A stretch of 64,000 bases of DNA from Aerococcus sp. UBA6277 (GCF_002440555.1 NZ_DJUR01000035.1:45173-109172), one strand, 5' to 3'. Shown: positions 27,110 through 36,698, numbered from the stretch's first letter. Made by a program: numbers and translations. Notes: generated from the letters alone by a model not told the origin.

Positions 27110-27268
27110 ATGGATTTACTAACGTTGTTCGCTGTCCGTTTTGGTATTGCTTTGCTCATTATTGTAGTTGTCGGCGCCTTCATTTTCGGCGGTGTACAGC
27201 TGCTGACTGACGTGCTGATAGAACGAGAAATGGCTAGAGAGCGTGACAGAAACAAGGTGAAGAAATGA
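27110..27268 (+). CDS. Small single-pass membrane protein
   Basis: A 52-residue frame starting MDLLTLF with one long hydrophobic stretch (about 3-32, rich in I, V, L, G) and a charged tail (EREMARERDRNKVKK). AAGGAGG lies 7 nt before ATG 27110, and its TGA overlaps the ATG of the polymerase gene. No function is recognised. Confidence 0.65.
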   Translation: MDLLTLFAVRFGIALLIIVVVGAFIFGGVQLLTDVLIEREMARERDRNKVKK

Positions 27269-29229
27269 AGACACTGAACATAGATATCGAAACATACTCA
27301 GACAATGAAATCAGTAACGGTGTTTACAAGTATGTAGACACGCCAAACTTTGAAGTATTGATTTTCGCTTATGCCGTCGACGGCGGCGAAACAGTTGAAC
27401 TTGATCTGACAAAGACTAGCTTGCCTGAAGATATCATTGAAGCTTTGAAAGACCCGAGCATTAAGAAAATTGCCTACAATGCGTCCTTTGAACGAGTGTG
27501 TTTATCAAAACATTTGTTCGGTGATGAGGACAAGTACCTGCCTCCCGAACAATGGGAATGCACGAAGGTGTGGGCGGACGAACTGGGACTGCCTGGTAGC
27601 TTGAAACGTTGCGCTGAATATCTTGGTCTTGAAGAACAAAAGGACGCAGCCGGAACACAACTGATTAATTACTTTTCAAAACCCTGTAAACCGACCAAGG
27701 CGAACGGCCAACGTACCCGAAACCTGCCGGAGCATGACACTGAGAAATGGAACAAATTCGTGGCTTATTGTGGCCAGGACGTTCGCACTGAGATGGCCAT
27801 TGGTGACTTCTTAAAGCCTTACAAGTTGCCGGACCGTGAATGGGAACACTACTATTTAGACCAACACGTTCATGACCGCGGCGTTAAAATCGACCTAGAC
27901 TTGGCCAATCGAGCTGTTGAAATCGACAACGAGATGCGTGCAGAAGGGCTCGAAAAGATGAAGTCTTTAACTGGTCTTGAAAACCCGAACTCAGTCGCTC
28001 AGCTTAAAGAGTGGCTGGAAGGGAAAGGTCACTCGATGGAAACCTTGGGCAAGAAAATCGTCCAAGAAATGATTGATAGTGGTGAAGTGACCGGCGATGT
28101 GAAAGAGGTGTTAGAAACGCGCCTAAGCCTATCTAACTCTTCCACCAAGAAGTACGTCATGATGCAAGACGCGACACGTTCTGACGGTAAGATGCACGGT
28201 CTGCTTCAATTCTATGGTGCCAACCGCACAGGAAGATGGGCAGGTCGCCTTCTACAAGTCCAAAACTTGCCTCGTAATTATATCGCTAGCCTAGACGACG
28301 CCCGTGAATTGGTGAAGCGGGGCGAACGTGACAGCTTAGAGATGGTCTACGAAGACGTACAAGATATCTTGAAGCAACTTATCCGAACAGGGATTGTGGC
28401 CAAAGATGGCCACCGCTTCATCATCTCAGACTTCAGTGCGATTGAAGCGCGAGTGATCGCCTGGTATGCCGGGGAGAAATGGGTCATAGATGCCTTTAAT
28501 GAACACGGGAAAATATATGAAGCGACTGCTGCCCAAATGTTCGATTTAGGACCGGTCACAGAATACGACTGGAAATCAACAGAAGGTAAGGCCATGCGTC
28601 AACGTGGTAAAGTGGCCACGCTAGCCTTGGGCTACCAAGGTGGTAAAGGGTCACTCGTTTCAATGGGTGCCCTAGAAATGGGTATCCCTGAAGACGAGTT
28701 GCAAGACCTGGTGGATGTGTGGCGGTCTACTAACAGCAATATCGTCAAGCTTTGGAAAGAGACAGAACGATTCGTTAAAAAAGCCCTATCTAGTGGCCAA
28801 GTCGTTAGGGGGCACCAAGGATTAAAGTTCTTCAAAAAGGAAGACTTCTTGTTTATCCAACTGCCCTCAGGGCGCAAGCTCAGCTACTGTAAGCCACGCC
28901 TAGAGCCTGGTAAGTATGGCCAAAAGATAACTTATGAAGGGCAAGGATCTAAAGTCTACTTCGTACGTGAAGACACGTATGGCGGTAAGTTGGTGGAAAA
29001 CATTGTGCAGGCGACTGCACGAGACGTACTAGCTGAAGCCATGCTTCGCTTAAATGCAGCAGGATTCCCAATTGTCTTTCACGTACATGATGAAGTGATC
29101 GCGGAATGTAAGCATGATGAACACTCATTGGATGAAATGAACGACATTTTAAGTCAAACGCCCGACTGGGCTGACGGTTTACCGTTAGCTGCTGAAGGCT
29201 TCGAGACTGAATACTATCAAAAAGATTAA
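27265..29229 (+). CDS. Phage family A DNA polymerase
   Basis: The 654-residue replicative polymerase has an N-terminal 3'-5' exonuclease (DIETYS at residues 6-11, later AYNASFER and CGQDVRTE) and a Pol I-type polymerase domain. Motif A is SDFSAIEARVIAW near residue 390, motif B is KVATLALGYQGGKG, and motif C is HVHDEVIAE near residue 607. It overlaps the preceding small gene (ATGA). It should replicate the phage genome together with the primase-helicase downstream. Confidence 0.95.
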   Translation: MKTLNIDIETYSDNEISNGVYKYVDTPNFEVLIFAYAVDGGETVELDLTKTSLPEDIIEALKDPSIKKIAYNASFERVCLSKHLFGDEDKYLPPEQWECTKVWADELGLPGSLKRCAEYLGLEEQKDAAGTQLINYFSKPCKPTKANGQRTRNLPEHDTEKWNKFVAYCGQDVRTEMAIGDFLKPYKLPDREWEHYYLDQHVHDRGVKIDLDLANRAVEIDNEMRAEGLEKMKSLTGLENPNSVAQLKEWLEGKGHSMETLGKKIVQEMIDSGEVTGDVKEVLETRLSLSNSSTKKYVMMQDATRSDGKMHGLLQFYGANRTGRWAGRLLQVQNLPRNYIASLDDARELVKRGERDSLEMVYEDVQDILKQLIRTGIVAKDGHRFIISDFSAIEARVIAWYAGEKWVIDAFNEHGKIYEATAAQMFDLGPVTEYDWKSTEGKAMRQRGKVATLALGYQGGKGSLVSMGALEMGIPEDELQDLVDVWRSTNSNIVKLWKETERFVKKALSSGQVVRGHQGLKFFKKEDFLFIQLPSGRKLSYCKPRLEPGKYGQKITYEGQGSKVYFVREDTYGGKLVENIVQATARDVLAEAMLRLNAAGFPIVFHVHDEVIAECKHDEHSLDEMNDILSQTPDWADGLPLAAEGFETEYYQKD

Positions 29230-29250
29230 TGGAAAGGAGGGGGCACAAAA

Positions 29251-31716
29251 GTGGAAAAAGTCGCAATTCAGGAAGTTTCAAAAAATTTAAAATACGACGG
29301 CTCCCTCAATATAAGTGTCGCTGAGTCGAGAACGTCTGTGTCTTGGCGAAACAAGACAATGTCTTGGTCAGACCTGTTGACCAAGTTCTCTGCCCCAACT
29401 AAAACACACGAAACAATTGCTGAATATAAGAAGGCTCCTAAAAGCAGGCAGGCAGAAATTAAGGACGTTGGCGGCTTCGTCGGTGGTTTCCTAAAGAACG
29501 GCCGTCGTAAGGCTGACCACGTTCAAAGTCGGTCTTTCCTAACCCTTGATGCTGACAGCGCGCCAAAGAGTCTTTGGGACGATATCCAACTGATGGCCGA
29601 CTTCGCAGTGGCCGTCTACACGACACACAGCCATACCGGTAGAACACCACGATACCGCTTTATTGTTCCGCTAAATAGAGTCGTACAAGTTGAAGAGTAT
29701 GAGCCTTTAGCCCGTAAGTGGGTCCAAAACTTTGGAATTAACTTAGACTACTTCGACGACACGACTTATCAAGCTGAACGCTTAATGTATTGGCCAAGTC
29801 ATGCCAAAGATGCCGAGTTCTTATTCGACTACTTGGATCTGCCGTTCTTGGACCCGGATAAGCTACTCGCTGAGTACGAAGACTGGAAAGACTCGTCATT
29901 TTGGCCAGTGTCTAGTCGTGTGAGTGAGGTCCACAAGAAACAAGCTGACAAGCAAGGTGACCCACTTGAAAAGAAAGGTGTCATAGGCGCTTTCAACCGA
30001 ACGTACGCACCAATTACCGCAGCGATTGAACAATTATTGCCGGATGTTTACGCACCCACTAATCACGACGACCGGTGGACGTATGCTGAGGGCTCAACGA
30101 GTGGTGGGCTAGTCATCTATGATGATAAGTTCGCTTACTCCCACCACGGGACTGACCCTGTTGGGATGCAACTAGTAAACGCCTTTGACCTAGTGCGAAT
30201 ACACAAGTTCGGTGACTTAGATGAAGATATCGACCCGAAAACGAACGTGACCAAGTATCCGTCTTATCAAGCTATGCAGGAGTTCGCGACAGAACTGCCA
30301 GAGGTTAAAAAGACGCTTGTCACTGAGAAGTTGGATCAAGCAAACGAAGACTTCGACGTGTGGGACGACGACGCTGAAGGTGAAGACTCAGAGCTGAACA
30401 CCGATTGGCTTGAAGAATTGGACGTTAAAAAGAACGGTCAAATTCTAGGCAATGCCAAGAACTTAGAGCTGATCTTTAGAAACGACCTTGGCTTGAAAGG
30501 CACCGTTGGTTTAGATGACTTCGCTAAACGTATTACTGTTAACAGAGACTTGCCGTGGCGAAAAGTCACAAAAGAGACGCGATTTTGGACTGATACAGAT
30601 GATGCTGGTGTTCGTGTCTACCTAGAAAAGCGGTACGGCATTGTGGCCAAAGGTAAGATTGATGACGCGTTAACGCTTGAGATGGAGCGCAATAAGGTTA
30701 ACCCAGTTAGAGATTACCTAGACAGCGTTGAGTGGGACGGCGTCAAGCGACTTGAAAAATTGTTAGTTGATTATCAAGGTGCCGAAGACACACATTATGT
30801 TCGGACGGTTACACGTAAGTTCATGACCGCAGCAGTCGCTAGGATTTATCATCCCGGTACTCGCTTCGACTCAATGTTGGTACTAAGTGGTCCACAGGGG
30901 ATAGGGAAGTCGACGTTGCCAAGTAAGTTGGCGGGTAGTTGGTTTTCCAACTCCTTAGATGATATCCGCGGGAAAGACGCTTACGAGGCCATTCAAGGTG
31001 TATGGATCATGGAAATGGGAGAAATGAACGCGACTAGAAAAGCAGACATTGAAGCCACCAAAAACTTCATCACCAAAACTGAAGACAGCTTCCGCGTGGC
31101 TTATGGCCGACATAAGTCGTACTTCCCGAGAACATGTGTATTTTGGGGGACGACTAATGATGGTGAGTTTCTGCACGATAGAACAGGAAACCGCCGCTTT
31201 TGGCCGGTTGACGTAGGCGCGAAAGAACACGATAAACACCCGTGGGATTTAACTAAGGAAGACGTTAACTTGTTATGGGCGGAGGCCAAGCATTATTACT
31301 TAGAAGGTGAAGCACTGTATCTGTCTGGCGAAGATTTAGCATTGGCAGAAGACGCCCAATCTAAGCATACAGAGGATGATACTATGGTTGGTGAAATCGA
31401 AGACTATCTTGAAATCCCAATTACAGAAGACTGGTACACGCGTAGTAAGGAAGACCGCGGAAGATATATTTCCGAGTATAGAGCTGAAGGTCAGTTGAAC
31501 GAAGCTGGGGGAATTAAACGCGACCGCATTAGTGTGCCTGAAGTATTATACGAACTCTACAATGTGGACACTTTAAGAACTCACCCTAAACAGAAAAGCA
31601 ATATCAGACAGGTTTTAGGCCACCTTGACGGGTGGGAGAAATACAAGGGAAATTCAAAAGGATTGCTGCGAGTTGGACCAGGATATGGCACCCAAGTTGT
31701 CTATGTATGTCGCTAA
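29251..31716 (+). CDS. VapE/VirE family primase-helicase
   Basis: The 821-residue protein has an N-terminal primase-like (AEP-type) half containing LTLDADSAP and YTTHSHTGRTPRYRFIVPL, and a C-terminal superfamily 3-like helicase (virulence-associated E) domain. The Walker A is SGPQGIGKST near residue 547, followed by WIMEMGEM and FWGTTNDGEFLHD. It should unwind and prime at the phage origin. The start is GTG 29251 after AAAGGAGGGGG. The probable origin lies directly downstream. Confidence 0.92.
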   Translation: MEKVAIQEVSKNLKYDGSLNISVAESRTSVSWRNKTMSWSDLLTKFSAPTKTHETIAEYKKAPKSRQAEIKDVGGFVGGFLKNGRRKADHVQSRSFLTLDADSAPKSLWDDIQLMADFAVAVYTTHSHTGRTPRYRFIVPLNRVVQVEEYEPLARKWVQNFGINLDYFDDTTYQAERLMYWPSHAKDAEFLFDYLDLPFLDPDKLLAEYEDWKDSSFWPVSSRVSEVHKKQADKQGDPLEKKGVIGAFNRTYAPITAAIEQLLPDVYAPTNHDDRWTYAEGSTSGGLVIYDDKFAYSHHGTDPVGMQLVNAFDLVRIHKFGDLDEDIDPKTNVTKYPSYQAMQEFATELPEVKKTLVTEKLDQANEDFDVWDDDAEGEDSELNTDWLEELDVKKNGQILGNAKNLELIFRNDLGLKGTVGLDDFAKRITVNRDLPWRKVTKETRFWTDTDDAGVRVYLEKRYGIVAKGKIDDALTLEMERNKVNPVRDYLDSVEWDGVKRLEKLLVDYQGAEDTHYVRTVTRKFMTAAVARIYHPGTRFDSMLVLSGPQGIGKSTLPSKLAGSWFSNSLDDIRGKDAYEAIQGVWIMEMGEMNATRKADIEATKNFITKTEDSFRVAYGRHKSYFPRTCVFWGTTNDGEFLHDRTGNRRFWPVDVGAKEHDKHPWDLTKEDVNLLWAEAKHYYLEGEALYLSGEDLALAEDAQSKHTEDDTMVGEIEDYLEIPITEDWYTRSKEDRGRYISEYRAEGQLNEAGGIKRDRISVPEVLYELYNVDTLRTHPKQKSNIRQVLGHLDGWEKYKGNSKGLLRVGPGYGTQVVYVCR

Positions 31717-31730
31717 AGTTTGTGAAATCA

Positions 31731-31965
31731 GGCGTTAACCTTTGTTTTTGAAAAGTTAACACCAAAAAAAGGTTAACGCCCCTATATTTTTAGGCAAACC
31801 TGAATAAAGTTGAAAAAGTTAACGGTTAACACTTGGGTAAACACCAAAGTTAACACCTCGATGTTAACAGCCATGAGGCTTTGGGCTACTAGTGTTAACC
31901 TGTTTACTTTTATATATATATAAATAAATAATTAATAATAGCATATATACACTATATATACAGTA
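31731..31965. other. Probable phage replication origin (GTTAAC cluster plus AT-rich tract)
   Basis: The 351-bp gap 31717-32067 holds eight GTTAAC palindromes (31734, 31755, 31772, 31818, 31825, 31849, 31863, 31894) and near copies at 31837 and 31902. A perfect 13-bp inverted repeat (31731-31743 and 31768-31780) includes two of them. An A/T tract at about 31908-31960 follows and could melt. Iterons plus an unwinding region next to a primase-helicase gene suggest an origin; a regulatory array is the alternative. No convincing gene is seen in the gap. Confidence 0.6.
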
Positions 31966-32067
31966 AGTACGCGTATGCTAAACAGCATTTATAGAAAGTT
32001 AGAAATAGGGTGCATAGGTAAACGTAATATTGGTAAGTTTGTGAAATTTTGAAAAGGAGGGTCAGAG

Positions 32068-32364
32068 ATGGAAGAAGCGAAAATCGAAAAGTATCTCACG
32101 ACACAAGTGCAGCGTTTGGGCTATATGTGTTTGAAATTTACAAGTCCGGGCACACGAGCTGTACCTGACCGAATCATCATCGGAAAGGGACAAGTGCATT
32201 TTGTGGAACTGAAAGCACCCGGCCAAAAGCCCAGGGCGGATCAATTGAAAATGCACGATAAGTTAAAGGCTCACGGTTCGGTAGTCAAAGTGATTGATTC
32301 GAAGCGAGGCGTAGACGACTTTGTCCGAAAACTGATTGAAGGTGGGTTGAAAATTGGAAGTTAA
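32068..32364 (+). CDS. VRR-NUC domain nuclease
   Basis: The 98-residue stand-alone VRR-NUC (PD-(D/E)XK) protein shows the catalytic pattern in PDRIIIGKGQVHFVELKAPG (P-D, then E-L-K), with the preceding KFTSPGTRAVPD typical of phage members. It probably cleaves branched or structured DNA. AAAGGAGG precedes ATG 32068. It overlaps the SNF2-type helicase gene; the pair is a frequent phage unit. Confidence 0.9.
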   Translation: MEEAKIEKYLTTQVQRLGYMCLKFTSPGTRAVPDRIIIGKGQVHFVELKAPGQKPRADQLKMHDKLKAHGSVVKVIDSKRGVDDFVRKLIEGGLKIGS

Positions 32365-33715
32365 CCTAAGGAGCTATCAGGAGTATTCAGTTAACTGGAT
32401 ATTACAGCACCCATATTCAGGGTTATTCCTAGGTATGGGCATGGGGAAAACATTATCCACACTGACGGCTTTGACCTACCTAAAAGCTTTTGGCCAATTT
32501 AGTAAGATATTGATCATAGCGCCATTGTCTGTGGCCGAAACCGTGTGGGACGCTGAAATTGATAAATGGGATAACTTAAAAGACCTAACCTACACCAAAG
32601 TGTTAGGCAGTAAGGCAAAGCGTGAAGCAGCACTACTTGAAGATGTCGATATCTATTTGATTAATCGAGAAAACGTCAAATGGCTAGTTGAAAAGTATCA
32701 GCGGTCTTGGCCATTCGATCTGGTAGTGATTGATGAACTATCAAGCTTCAAGGACCAAAGTAGTCAACGGTTTAAAGCCTTGAGAAAAGTCCGACCGAAG
32801 ATTAAGCGACTAATAGGCCTAACTGGTACACCTGCGCCAAATACTTTACAAGACCTTTGGCCCCAAATGTATATTATTGACCAGGGAGAATCCTTAGAAA
32901 AGACCATCACCAAATATCGCCATAAATATTTTAGACCAGGAAGGTCAAGTGGCCATATCGTCTATGACTATGTCTTACTTCCAGGAGCTAAAGAGGAGAT
33001 TTACGAAAAGATTGGTGACAACGTGGTATCAATGAAAGCTAAGGACCACTTAGATTTACCGCCACGAGTCGATAATATCTACAAAGTAGAAATGTCCGGA
33101 AATGAGTTAAAGCAATACAAGTACCTTGAACGTGAGTACGTTTTAAGTTTAGAAGAAGGCGACGTGGTAGCTAGTAATGCGGCGGTCCTTTCTAACAAGC
33201 TACTTCAGATGGCCAACGGTGCTATCTATGACGAGGAAGGACAGGTCCAAGTAATCCACGACCAAAAACTAGAAGCCCTTGAACGAATTATCGAAGATGC
33301 GCAAGGAGAGCCGGTACTAGTCTTTTATCAATACAAGCATGACTTGAAGCGAATTTTGGAAAAGTTTCCTGAAGCGAAACTGTTAGATATTAAAGCCGGC
33401 GACGTCAAGAAGTGGAATAGCAAGGAGATACCTATTATGCTTGCCCACCCACAATCCGCCGGACATGGCCTGAACTTACAGGCAGGCGGGCACATCGCGG
33501 TGTGGTTTGGGATCACTTGGAGCCTTGAATACTATCAGCAGGCTAACGCAAGACTAGATAGGCAGGGACAGACCGAGCCGGTCGTCATCCATCATATCAT
33601 CACTAAAGGCACTGTTGACGAGATAGCTTTAAAACGACTTTCAGGGAAAGCACAGGGGCAAGATGAATTACTGGAAGCAGTTAAAGCAGAAATTGAAAAA
33701 GCTAGGAGGAATTAA
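32354..33715 (+). CDS. SNF2-type DEAD/DEAH-like helicase
   Basis: The 453-residue protein has Walker A GLFLGMGMGKTL (about residues 26-37), a DEAH-box variant VIDELSSFK, GLTGTPAPN, and a C-terminal helicase domain with QSAGHGLNLQ and QANARLDRQGQ. These are typical of phage SNF2-like ATPases. The start is TTG 32354, overlapping the VRR-NUC gene by 11 bp and following GGTGGG. It probably acts in phage recombination or replication fork handling. Confidence 0.92.
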   Translation: MEVNLRSYQEYSVNWILQHPYSGLFLGMGMGKTLSTLTALTYLKAFGQFSKILIIAPLSVAETVWDAEIDKWDNLKDLTYTKVLGSKAKREAALLEDVDIYLINRENVKWLVEKYQRSWPFDLVVIDELSSFKDQSSQRFKALRKVRPKIKRLIGLTGTPAPNTLQDLWPQMYIIDQGESLEKTITKYRHKYFRPGRSSGHIVYDYVLLPGAKEEIYEKIGDNVVSMKAKDHLDLPPRVDNIYKVEMSGNELKQYKYLEREYVLSLEEGDVVASNAAVLSNKLLQMANGAIYDEEGQVQVIHDQKLEALERIIEDAQGEPVLVFYQYKHDLKRILEKFPEAKLLDIKAGDVKKWNSKEIPIMLAHPQSAGHGLNLQAGGHIAVWFGITWSLEYYQQANARLDRQGQTEPVVIHHIITKGTVDEIALKRLSGKAQGQDELLEAVKAEIEKARRN

Positions 33716-33716
33716 A

Positions 33717-34253
33717 ATGGATATACGCACGTCAGAATTGTATAGATTATTGTCGTTTGAATTTGGTGTCACGCAAGTGAGCATGAGAGAACACTGTGGT
33801 GCTACTGTCTCATTGTGGCTGAGAGATAGTCATATTGACGATATTGCACCACGCATTGATGAAGGCCTCAGCGAGTTGTTCGGTAAGGACTATAAAGAGA
33901 TACGGAATATCAAAATGTATCAGCGCCACCAAAAGACTGTCGACGACGTGAATCCCAAAGCGGTCACACTCGCCAGGGAAAAAATGCACTTGAATAAGCG
34001 AGAGTTGGCAGACATCACAGGACTTAGGGCGGATGACATTTCAAAGATTGAGTCCGGCGTTAGAAGTATTCCAAATTGGAAAAGCTATCAAAGACTAAAA
34101 AAGGTTTTGCGAAATGACTTGTTGCGGTCAAGTAGCCGCTTCAAAGCTAAGCCGAAAAAAGGTAAAAAGACAAAACAGTTTATGACCTTTAAAAACATTG
34201 CGACAAGAGGGTCTAAAGTATGTTGGGAAACTGGACGACGAATTGTAATATAG
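33717..34253 (+). CDS. Phage protein with central XRE helix-turn-helix
   Basis: From ATG 33717 (AGGAGG upstream) the product has 178 residues. A helix-turn-helix of the XRE type lies at about 82-130 (AREKMHLNKRELADITGLRADDISKIESG). An N-terminal about 75-residue domain of unknown type precedes it, and a very basic C-terminal tail follows (AKPKKGKKTKQ). It is probably a DNA-binding regulator of middle gene expression; the target is not evident. Confidence 0.7.
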   Translation: MDIRTSELYRLLSFEFGVTQVSMREHCGATVSLWLRDSHIDDIAPRIDEGLSELFGKDYKEIRNIKMYQRHQKTVDDVNPKAVTLAREKMHLNKRELADITGLRADDISKIESGVRSIPNWKSYQRLKKVLRNDLLRSSSRFKAKPKKGKKTKQFMTFKNIATRGSKVCWETGRRIVI

Positions 34254-34306
34254 TTGCCATTTAAATGGCAATATTCAGAAGTTGCCAAAATTAAGGAGAA
34301 AGGATT

Positions 34307-34462
34307 ATGAAAGTATTAATGATCATCTTTATGTCCGCAGTTGCGTTGACATCCCTGTTCCTAGCAGCAGTTAAAAATACCTTTGCCAGCATAGACAAGG
34401 TTGAAGCCGAAAAAGAACAAGAGATGAGAGAACACCACGAAAGGATGGAGAGTTTAAAATGA
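34307..34462 (+). CDS. Small membrane-anchored phage protein
   Basis: A 51-residue frame after AAGGAGAAAGG with a hydrophobic N-terminus (VLMIIFMSAVALTSLFLAA) and a charged helical tail (VEAEKEQEMREHHERME). It overlaps the next gene by ATGA. It could be a single-pass membrane or secreted peptide; no function is recognised. Confidence 0.6.
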   Translation: MKVLMIIFMSAVALTSLFLAAVKNTFASIDKVEAEKEQEMREHHERMESLK

Positions 34463-34761
34463 CACAGTTGAAATGCGTAGGTGTGTATGACGGTAAGGTC
34501 TACACCAATAAAGAAAACTTAGTAAAAGATTTAATTGCTGATGGCTATAAGTATATTGCACGGGATAAGTATAGTGGTAACAATGTTACCGGCGACAATT
34601 CACTATATGCTTTTGGGACTAGACCAACTAAGGCGGAAGAGGAATGGTTGCCCGGAGGTAACGAGAGTGCATATATGGCCACTAAAATTCGAAACGTCAA
34701 CTTCGACGACGTGACCTGGGAAGACGAAGAGCCGACAGAATTAGCCACATACCAATTTTAG
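34459..34761 (+). CDS. Hypothetical phage protein
   Basis: A 100-residue acidic, soluble protein (starts MTQLKCVGVYDG, ends ELATYQF) with no motif I recognise. It is translationally coupled to the small membrane protein before it and sits in a run of short early or middle genes. Confidence 0.55.
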   Translation: MTQLKCVGVYDGKVYTNKENLVKDLIADGYKYIARDKYSGNNVTGDNSLYAFGTRPTKAEEEWLPGGNESAYMATKIRNVNFDDVTWEDEEPTELATYQF

Positions 34762-34772
34762 GAGGACTAGGA

Positions 34773-35360
34773 ATGATTGAAGGATACAAAATAGGTGACA
34801 ACTTACAAAGTTACGTAGACAAAGGTTGTCGAGTAAAAATACGCACTGAATACACATTCGATAGTGATTTTAAAGCAATTAAAGAACAGCACGGATTAAC
34901 ACTCATCAATAATGCGGGGCAAGAATTGATACACACTTCCGCAAACAATGTGGAAAAAGGATTAAGTCAGTTGAACAAGAAGTTGACTGAAAAGGTAGAA
35001 AAAGAAAAAGCTAAAAAACAACCGTTGGAAAATTTGATTTATAAAATCAATCAATTGCGAGAATTGCATTTTAAGAACAATGACAAAGCACATCACCTTA
35101 GTAGAGCTGCTACTTTCAAAGGTTGGGATGTGTTGGTTTGGGGGAACGGTAAAGTCGAAGTGAAAATACACAATGCTGGTAACACAGTTTTATGGTTCGA
35201 TTGTTTGCAAGAGAACTATGTGATTAACGTTAACGTCTTGAACGTAGAAACATTCTTAAGTAACAACGAAAATAAAAAGTTCACAGAGCTGTTGGGAATT
35301 ATTAAAGAGTATCTGTACACACCACTAGAGATTCGTAAACAGGAGCGTGAGAGGGAATGA
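34773..35360 (+). CDS. Hypothetical phage protein with coiled-coil segment
   Basis: A 195-residue protein with a charged helical stretch at about 64-95 (LNKKLTEKVEKEKAKKQPLENL) and no recognised domain. AGGAGG precedes ATG 34773. It overlaps the YopX-like gene by ATGA. Confidence 0.55.
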   Translation: MIEGYKIGDNLQSYVDKGCRVKIRTEYTFDSDFKAIKEQHGLTLINNAGQELIHTSANNVEKGLSQLNKKLTEKVEKEKAKKQPLENLIYKINQLRELHFKNNDKAHHLSRAATFKGWDVLVWGNGKVEVKIHNAGNTVLWFDCLQENYVINVNVLNVETFLSNNENKKFTELLGIIKEYLYTPLEIRKQERERE

Positions 35361-35779
35361 GGGAGATTAAATTTAGACTGTGGAATTTAAAAGGTGAATA
35401 TATGTTTTCCAACAATAATGAAGAAATACTGCTAAATATAGATGGATCTAGCCTTTGGTTTCATAAGGTACATTATTATGACGGTACAGACCTATTGGAA
35501 ATTGATGACTTTGAAATTATGCAATACACAGGTTTAAAAGACAGCAACGGTGTTGAGATTTACGAGGGTGATATTGTTAGAGCAACCTCTCAAGGGGATT
35601 GGGGAAATTTTGAAGTCAAATGGCGACAAGATGGTTCACCTCAATGGATTCTGTATCCCGCTTGGAAATCTGGAAAGATTTGGCAACTGCATGGAATGCT
35701 AAATGCTGATGGTGAATATCAAGATACTGTGAAAATAATTGGAAACATTTACGAAAATCCAGACTTATTGGAGGACTAA
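35357..35779 (+). CDS. YopX family protein
   Basis: The 140-residue protein has the YopX hallmarks: REIKFRLWN at the start, then MQYTGLKDSNGVEIYEGDIVR, and a C-terminal KIIGNIYENPDLL. YopX proteins are widespread in Gram-positive phages; the biochemical role is unknown. It overlaps the preceding gene. Confidence 0.88.
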   Translation: MREIKFRLWNLKGEYMFSNNNEEILLNIDGSSLWFHKVHYYDGTDLLEIDDFEIMQYTGLKDSNGVEIYEGDIVRATSQGDWGNFEVKWRQDGSPQWILYPAWKSGKIWQLHGMLNADGEYQDTVKIIGNIYENPDLLED

Positions 35780-35781
35780 CT

Positions 35782-36003
35782 ATGGAAATTAAAGATGGAC
35801 AAAATCTATATATTGTAACCAGCGCATCATATCAAGAATCGGAACTAATTACCGACAGCGAGCAAAAGGCAATTGACTACATTAACAAGAAATTAACAGA
35901 AGATTATGGGCTTACACAGGAAATGATTGATGAGCTTTATGAAGAAGATTTTGTGGGCGAATACTACTTACTAGGCCAAGCACCATTTAAAGCGGAGGAC
36001 TAA
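35782..36003 (+). CDS. Hypothetical phage protein
   Basis: A 73-residue acidic protein (MEIKDGQNLYIVTSASY...) two base pairs after the YopX-like gene, with TTGGAGGACTAACT as ribosome binding site. No motif is recognised. The same GGAGGACTAACT leader precedes the next gene. Confidence 0.55.
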   Translation: MEIKDGQNLYIVTSASYQESELITDSEQKAIDYINKKLTEDYGLTQEMIDELYEEDFVGEYYLLGQAPFKAED

Positions 36004-36005
36004 CT

Positions 36006-36251
36006 ATGAAAATTACAGTGTATACTAAACCGGAATGCGCGCAATGTGAGAACGTTAAACGGTGGTTAACGTGGGCTGAAATCCCGTTTGAAACACTAGA
36101 TGGGCTAGAGCCAGTTACCTTAGAAAACCTTAAAAGCCACGGCTTCGCAAGTTTTCCAGTGGTTTCAATCGACAACAGCTTAGATAATGCGTTCTCAGGA
36201 TTCAACTATGATCGCTTGAAGGAAATTAAAGAACATTTTGACGAGGAGTGA
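36006..36251 (+). CDS. Glutaredoxin-like (NrdH-type) protein
   Basis: An 81-residue thioredoxin-fold protein with the redox motif CAQC (C11, C14) after VYTKPE, the cis-proline in SFPVV, and a C-terminal GFNYDRLKEI like NrdH. It may feed electrons to ribonucleotide reductase to raise dNTP supply during infection; that is inference from the family. Confidence 0.85.
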   Translation: MKITVYTKPECAQCENVKRWLTWAEIPFETLDGLEPVTLENLKSHGFASFPVVSIDNSLDNAFSGFNYDRLKEIKEHFDEE

Positions 36252-36257
36252 CAGCAA

Positions 36258-36671
36258 TTGGCAAACGCAGCTTTTAAACACGTGGAACAGCTTTTGTCTG
36301 ATTATCCACTGTACCCAAGTGAGATTTCAAAACGTAAGATGGCCTTAGCATATCCCCTCCGCCCGGTTGATGAGAATATAGGTGGCAGTCACGTTTCTAG
36401 TAACTCTAGCGCGCAAGAACGATACGTCGTGACGTTAGACCAAGACCGCCGATTAATCGCCTTAGAAACGCAATATTTGACGATTTCAGACTGCTTAAAG
36501 CTTTTGAATGACGACGAGCTGAGAGTGATCCAACTTCGATACTTTAACAAGTCATCTCGCCTAACGTGGGAGGATGTAGCAAAAGGCAGTAAGTATTCTA
36601 AGTCACAGTGTTTACGTATAAGAGATGAATTAGTGACTGACATTGGTCGAAAATTAGGAATGATGGACTAA
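36258..36671 (+). CDS. ArpU/RinA-like late transcriptional regulator
   Basis: A 137-residue protein from TTG 36258 (GAGGAG upstream). The C-terminal half looks like a sigma region-4 type helix-turn-helix (LNDDELRVIQLRYF then LTWEDVAKGSKYSKSQCLRIRDE). Its position as the last gene before the terminase is the place of ArpU/RinA late activators. It probably switches on the packaging, head and tail operon from the promoter just downstream. Confidence 0.8.
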   Translation: MANAAFKHVEQLLSDYPLYPSEISKRKMALAYPLRPVDENIGGSHVSSNSSAQERYVVTLDQDRRLIALETQYLTISDCLKLLNDDELRVIQLRYFNKSSRLTWEDVAKGSKYSKSQCLRIRDELVTDIGRKLGMMD

Positions 36672-36698
36672 ACATGCGACTTTTAGCCTCACTTCCTG

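Noticed and set aside
31731..31907. CRISPR-like array of GTTAAC repeats
   Set aside because: Repeats are only 6-11 bp, irregularly spaced and on both strands; no repeat-spacer structure and no cas genes.
31975..32052. 25-codon frame upstream of the VRR-NUC gene
   Set aside because: No ribosome binding site, and it lies in the AT-rich origin-like gap.
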